The notes under the pieces: generated by a model
What the model was told of the DNA's origin: nothing
What the model saw: the letters and a program-made list of their open reading frames with translations, nothing else
Databases searched by the model: none
Source of the DNA: Spirochaetia bacterium
Lineage (GTDB): Bacteria > Spirochaetota > Spirochaetia > Treponematales > Breznakiellaceae
Reading direction: 5' to 3'
NCBI GenBank assembly: GCA_026002305.1
Contig: BOBI01000012.1
Coordinates: 1-26,524 of the forward strand
Length of the DNA stretch: 26,524 bases
Made by a program: the position numbers and the translations under genes
Shown here: positions 23,161 through 26,524 of the stretch, piece by piece
How positions within the stretch are numbered: the stretch's first letter is position 1
How the letters are laid out: each line of letters opens with the position of its first letter

Positions 23161-23330
23161 GGGCTCCTGTTTTTGGTGCGGACAAGCGCCACCCTTTTCT
23201 CTTCCCGTGCCCAATTCACAGACGGCAGTCCTTATCGGGAATGCAAAGGCAAAAGCGGGGATGTCCGCGATAAAACAGGGGGCGCCCCCTGGGCTCCTGT
23301 TTTGATCACGGACAAGCGCCGCGCTTTTGT
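23161..23330. repeat. Direct repeat with 130-bp period before the GxxExxY genes
   Basis: The block beginning GGGCTCCTGTTTT and containing CGGACAAGCGCC occurs at 23161-23200 and again at 23291-23330 with no length change. The second copy forms the right arm of the large leader hairpin, so part of that structure seems to have arisen by duplication. Confidence 0.65.
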
Positions 23331-23355
23331 TTTCGGGAGCAACTGCCGTAAGGAC
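23228..23355 (+). promoter_or_regulatory. Long leader hairpin covering the ribosome site of the GxxExxY operon
   Basis: Nested pairs are GTCCTTA/TAAGGAC (23228-23234/23349-23355), AAAAGCG/CGCTTTT (23251-23257/23322-23328), GTCCG/CGGAC (23263-23267/23309-23313) and AAAACAGG/CCTGTTTT (23272-23279/23296-23303). The apex is the perfect 14-bp palindrome AGGGGGCGCCCCCT (23277-23290). The outermost right arm contains AAGGA, the ribosome site for GTG 23364. Folding would hide the start, suggesting translational control. Ligand or trigger unknown. Confidence 0.5.
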
Positions 23356-23363
23356 GGTCGCCC

Positions 23364-23837
23364 GTGAAATCCTACTACCACACAAAAAGCGACCAAATCT
23401 GCTACCTCGCGTGGGCTGTCTGGCATAACCTCGGGAACGGCTTTAGCCGCGAAATCTATGCCGACGCCCTGGAGCGGGAATTTATCGAAGCGGGCGTTCC
23501 CTACAGGCGCGACCAGAATATTCCGGTTTATTACAAAGACATCCTTCTGCCCCACTCTTTTACGGCCGACTTTCTGGTCCACGACAAAATAATTCTGCGG
23601 GTGGCGGGCCAGACGGAAATTACGGAGACCCAGTGGCGCGAGGTGGCCTCCATGCTGGGCGCTAGCAGGCTTAATTTAGGTATTTACATCAACTACGCGG
23701 ATAAAAAACCGGAATTCAAACGGATTGTCTACGAAACAAAATTCCTTAACAGCAAAAACTCAGGCCGGGAAGATCAAATTGATAGGCCGCAGGATGAAAA
23801 ATCAATCGACGGTTTTATAAGCGAGGTTGCGGTATGA
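23364..23837 (+). CDS. GxxExxY-family protein, probably without nuclease motif
   Basis: 157 residues from GTG 23364 (AAGGA 9 nt upstream). It aligns with the GxxExxY family: a helix with GFSREIYADALEREFIEAG containing the G..E..Y signature, IPVYYKDILLPHSFTADFLV, and a late segment LGIYINYADKKPEFKRIVYE. The family has a PD-(D/E)xK-like fold, in which xDxxV is usually followed by a strand reading ExK. Here that strand is IILRVAGQ, so the Glu and Lys are absent. A C-terminal hydrophilic extension of about 30 residues is unusual. Role of the family unknown; an enzymatically inactive binding protein is plausible. Overlaps the next gene by 4 bp. Confidence 0.7.
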   Translation: MKSYYHTKSDQICYLAWAVWHNLGNGFSREIYADALEREFIEAGVPYRRDQNIPVYYKDILLPHSFTADFLVHDKIILRVAGQTEITETQWREVASMLGASRLNLGIYINYADKKPEFKRIVYETKFLNSKNSGREDQIDRPQDEKSIDGFISEVAV

Positions 23838-24244
23838 GCGGCAACAAAAACTACCGCATTAAAAGCGACATCTTCAAGATCGCAAACAAGGTCTACAGCG
23901 AACTTTCGCCCGCCTGCGGCAAACAGGTTTACATGGACGCTCTGGAAGCCGAATTCTCGGCGGCCGGCTATTTCCACGCCGAGCGCGACCCGTCGCTGCC
24001 GGTTTTCTACAGGGGCAAAACTCTGGGGCACACGACCGGAGCCGACTTCCGCGTTTTTAACAGGGCGCTGGTTTTCGTTTTTGTAACGGGGAGGATACGC
24101 GCCGCGGAGAGGAGCGCGGTTTACAAACGCGCCGTAGCCACCGGATACAACATGGTTTTTATTCTGAATTTCGGAAAAAACGACCCTGAGTTTTTCAGGG
24201 TTTATGTAAATGAAAAGGGTTTCAACAACGGCATAGCCGTTTGA
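23834..24244 (+). CDS. Second, more diverged GxxExxY-like protein
   Basis: 136 residues, starting at the ATGA overlap with the previous gene. The same plan is visible: IFKIANKVYSELSPACGKQVYMDALEAEF in place of the G..E..Y helix, LPVFYRGKTLGHTTGADFRVFN, and MVFILNFGKNDPEFFRVYV near the end. The catalytic strand reads ALVFVFVTG, again without the Glu and Lys of an ExK motif. The two genes look like an old tandem duplication in which both copies lost the nuclease residues but kept the fold. This could mean a heterodimer. Moderately sure of the family, unsure of function. Confidence 0.6.
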   Translation: MSGNKNYRIKSDIFKIANKVYSELSPACGKQVYMDALEAEFSAAGYFHAERDPSLPVFYRGKTLGHTTGADFRVFNRALVFVFVTGRIRAAERSAVYKRAVATGYNMVFILNFGKNDPEFFRVYVNEKGFNNGIAV

Positions 24245-24246
24245 AA

Positions 24247-24266
24247 CAGCGCCTTTAAGGGCGCTG
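24247..24266 (+). terminator. Small hairpin between the GxxExxY genes and the lipoprotein gene
   Basis: CAGCGCC/GGCGCTG (24247-24253/24260-24266) directly after the second GxxExxY stop; no long T-run follows. It may weaken read-through into the lipoprotein gene, which begins about 30 nt later. Confidence 0.35.
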
Positions 24267-24297
24267 AATATATCTAATTTCCTTGAGGAGGAAAATG

Positions 24298-25908
24298 ATG
24301 AAAAGAGAACAAAAAGTTCTGGTTGGTTTGCTTGCCGCGATTCTCGCGGGGGCATTGGTTTTAGCGGGTTGCGAAAACCCGGCGGGCCCGAAAGGCGACA
24401 AGGGCGATCCCGGGGACAGCGCTTCGGGACTACAGAAAGAGCAGTTGGCGGCTTACGGTTTTACATTCGGTAATCCGGTGCACAACGCGATTGGCCGCCC
24501 CGATGAATACCCAACGACCATCTATTCGGATGCGAGCATTGACTATAAAGGCACATTAAACGTATCAGGAGCAGTGGTCATAGTCTACGGAAATAAATCG
24601 GTAAAGTTCACCCTCGCATCGGCAACCGCAGCTAATATCCTGACCGCGTTCCAGACGGCGAACACTGTTGCAGGCCTCGGACTAACGATTACCATAGAGA
24701 ATTCACCGGTTGATTCAGCTAAAGGTTTGCTAAAGATTACAGGGCTGACAGAGCAAATTACCATTTCCGGTGTAAGCAGCATTTTCGGCGGAGACAACAC
24801 CTATAATGGCTATACAATCTTATCAGGCAGTTTGACATCTGATTTAGTTGTCAGCGGCGTGCGAGACACATGGAAGATTCCGGTTATAACCGATGAATCC
24901 CCCACAGCGACATCTACATTTGCAGGCCTGTCCAGCAAGCCCGCGAAGGCGGCGCTGAACGGCAAGCCCGGCATTGTGCCTGCCGCATTAGGCGCCGATG
25001 ACATTGGCGACGTGGTTGCAGCGCAGTTGGGCGGTTTAGACAAAGTCTTTGCCGGTTATGATGTAACATCCAACAATGATGGCTTCTTGGAGGTAAAAGC
25101 CGGTGATGCAGGTAATGGCACAGTTACCAAAGAACAACTCGTGCTGACCATTGAAGACTACGCTTTGAATCCATTAGGCTACACCATCGCAGCAGGCGAA
25201 CACGACGTAGGCGTGCAGTCAAATGCCGGTACTCCCATTTCTGAAATAATTGGTAAACAACCGGGCATTGGCGCCAACAGCGCAATCGTAAGTACCGGTC
25301 TTGACAAAACAATCAGCGTTACGTACGACGGAAAGACAGATTGGACAATCATAGCGGCCGTAACTAACGTACTTAATGGTGCGGAGCTTAACTTGGTACT
25401 TACCGGCAGCGATGTTGAATCTGTAAATTCAGGCGCCACTTTCACGATACAAGAGAAAACTAATCACGGTCTAAACGGTTTTGCAGTCGGCGGCACCGCG
25501 CTTGCAGACGTATTCGGCACAGGAGTCTTTGTACAGGGCGCAGAGGCAAGCAACCCCACGGCAGTTGAGGGCAGCGACTCTGTCTACCGCATCGTGATAA
25601 CCGGCGGCGGCGCTTCCACCGACCTGATTCCCACCGTATCTTCTGTAGTAACCCTTGCCGCAACCGGCAGCGGGACCTTAACCTTTACCCCTGCAAGCGG
25701 CAAGGTAGTTATCAAAGCGGGTACACCACACACCGATATAGTTTCCGCTGTTTCAGGTATGACATCGGGAACATACGCAACATATACGAGAAGTGAGAAC
25801 ACTATCCACAGTAATTTCCTAACAGAAATTGTCTACACCAAGAACACCGGTACTACAGTGACTTTTGGTGAATTGACCGGCATCACACCGTCTGCCGTAG
25901 CATTCTAA
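24298..25908 (+). CDS. Large lipoprotein with short collagen-like segment, function unknown
   Basis: 536 residues from ATG 24298. AGGAGG (24286-24291) is 6 nt upstream, which favours it over ATG 24295 and TTG 24283. A signal peptide with lipobox LAGC (Cys25) is followed by a Gly-x-y stretch GPKGDKGDPGDS, as in collagen-like linkers. The remaining 490 residues are rich in Gly, Thr, Ser, Val and Ala with alternating hydrophobic strands (for example ISVTYDGKTDWTIIAAVTNVL and LTFTPASGKVVIKAG). This suggests several beta-sandwich or solenoid modules, but I recognise no named domain. No transmembrane segment beyond the signal. It may be surface or periplasmic. Base composition is similar to its neighbours. 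Confidence 0.75.
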   Translation: MKREQKVLVGLLAAILAGALVLAGCENPAGPKGDKGDPGDSASGLQKEQLAAYGFTFGNPVHNAIGRPDEYPTTIYSDASIDYKGTLNVSGAVVIVYGNKSVKFTLASATAANILTAFQTANTVAGLGLTITIENSPVDSAKGLLKITGLTEQITISGVSSIFGGDNTYNGYTILSGSLTSDLVVSGVRDTWKIPVITDESPTATSTFAGLSSKPAKAALNGKPGIVPAALGADDIGDVVAAQLGGLDKVFAGYDVTSNNDGFLEVKAGDAGNGTVTKEQLVLTIEDYALNPLGYTIAAGEHDVGVQSNAGTPISEIIGKQPGIGANSAIVSTGLDKTISVTYDGKTDWTIIAAVTNVLNGAELNLVLTGSDVESVNSGATFTIQEKTNHGLNGFAVGGTALADVFGTGVFVQGAEASNPTAVEGSDSVYRIVITGGGASTDLIPTVSSVVTLAATGSGTLTFTPASGKVVIKAGTPHTDIVSAVSGMTSGTYATYTRSENTIHSNFLTEIVYTKNTGTTVTFGELTGITPSAVAF

Positions 25909-25930
25909 AAAACCATCTCCCTCGCGCCAC

Positions 25931-26099
25931 AGAACAGTCCGGCGGACTGTTCTGACGCTTTGCCGCCTGCCTTTCCTATAAAGGAAGGCGGCATATTTCA
26001 CTAGGCGAGTGTACATGAGTACACCGGTGATTGTGATAGCGTCCGGCATGGCGTCTAACACAAGCCTCCGCTCATTGCGTTACACGCAATGAGCGGAGG
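25931..26099. other. Three consecutive strong hairpins after the lipoprotein gene
   Basis: Hairpin 1: AGAACAGTCC/GGACTGTTCT (25931-25940/25944-25953). Hairpin 2: GCCGCCTGCCTT with AAGGAAGGCGGC, one mismatch (25962-25973/25981-25992). Hairpin 3: a perfect 16-bp stem CCTCCGCTCATTGCGT with a TAC loop (26065-26080/26084-26099). None has a T-run. The first may help end the lipoprotein transcript. The third is unusually long for a terminator. Sequence from 26100 to 26134 is AT-rich with repeated TTAATTG words. Confidence 0.6.
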
Positions 26100-26134
26100 T
26101 GTTAATTGTTAATTATCAATTGTTAATTGATCTT

Positions 26135-26502
26135 CCCTATGTTAGCGTCAAGCCCTCCCGTTTCTGCGTTATGTGCCGGAGATGGCGTGCGGCTTATGTG
26201 GCGTGTGCGGTGTGCAGCTTTTGCAAATAGTTAATAAAGCGCAAGAAATATTTTTTCTGTAGCTCACTTGACCGAGAGCGTATACCATTGAATAACACAG
26301 AAAGACAGCGGCAGATGTTTCCCCCATTAGTACCAGATACCACGAACAGACATATCCTTCACGGGGCGAATAAGCAACTGTGTGCCCAAAAAGGTGACTG
26401 TAGCAAGCGTGAGCGAAAGGGAAAATATTTTTGCGCTTAACTGCCGATAAAATCTGCACGCCGTTTTTGTAGATAAAGCAGGAACAGGAGAGCTTGGAGC
26501 GG
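26135..26502 (-). repeat. Long, diverged foldback element with the same ends (copy H)
   Basis: On the minus strand the left end CCGCTCCAAG (26502 downwards) is followed by CTGCTTTATCTACAAAAACGG, as in the short copies. The right end GACGCTAACATAGGG finishes at 26135. Between them the stems are different: GTGCAG/CTGCAC (plus-strand 26212-26217/26454-26459), AGTTAA/TTAACT (26229-26234/26437-26442), GCGCAA/TTGCGC (26239-26244/26431-26436), AAATATTTT/AAAATATTT, and GCTCACTTG/CAAG-TGAGC (26262-26270/26404-26414). Length is 368 bp. No protein is supported. Downstream of 26502 only 22 bases remain. Confidence 0.6.
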
Positions 26503-26524
26503 AGTCTTGCGGAGAAAATTTTCT

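Noticed and set aside
22363..23367. A 334-codon open frame through the (GA)10 tract and foldback copies D and E
   Set aside because: It consists of repeat DNA read through. The same frame is broken in copy C by a length change, differences between copies follow stem pairing and not codons, and there is no ribosome site.
26169..26459. A 96-codon minus-strand frame near the right edge
   Set aside because: It lies within the long foldback copy H, has no ribosome site or recognisable motif, and is explained by the inverted-repeat structure.

Overview
The window looks like a chromosomal segment of a host-associated spirochaete, most likely a Treponema-like organism. This is inference from gene content, not a database match. 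Supporting signs are the rpsF-ssb-rpsR-rplI-dnaB order, several lipobox lipoproteins, a long poly-G tract beside a lipoprotein gene, a GldF/GldG-type ABC system, and intergenic regions full of foldback repeats.

Layout. 1-546: the 5' end of an IS110-family transposase (minus strand) behind a hairpin that buries its ribosome binding site, then a foldback repeat. 547-4824: a two-gene RND efflux unit (adaptor plus pump) with no outer-membrane channel gene. 4825-6132: an N-terminally truncated cobT, then a hicAB toxin-antitoxin pair that looks decayed (frameshifted hicA, shortened hicB). 6084-11106 (minus): ABC-2 permease, GldG-like protein, DUF4340 protein and ilvD, tightly spaced in one operon; the ABC ATPase is absent from the window.

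11107-15120: an accessory island. A 711-residue lipoprotein carries a DUF1566 domain, a Pro/Ser/Thr-rich repeat linker and a DUF6273-like C-terminus that resembles a diversity-generating retroelement variable region. Inverted copies of a foldback element flank the gene. Upstream of it lie a 13-G tract and a duplicated gene start. 15121-17770: a Gfo/Idh/MocA oxidoreductase and an NhaC-type Na+/H+ antiporter. 17837-21511 (minus): the rpsF-ssb-rpsR-rplI-dnaB-comFB operon, with an unusual acidic tail on bL9.

21512-23363: a 1.85-kb gene-free stretch with three more foldback copies, an unrelated element with about 50-bp terminal inverted repeats, and a (GA)10 tract. 23364-25908: two overlapping GxxExxY-family genes, both apparently lacking the nuclease motif, and a second large lipoprotein. 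25909-26524: three hairpins and a long, diverged foldback copy.

The main finding is the foldback family. Five copies of 215-218 bp share their ends and their unpaired loops, but the paired arms differ between copies and change together so that pairing is kept. This covariation points to selection on folded RNA or single-stranded DNA, not on the open reading frames that run through the copies. A sixth, 368-bp copy keeps the ends but has a different set of stems. I do not recognise this family.
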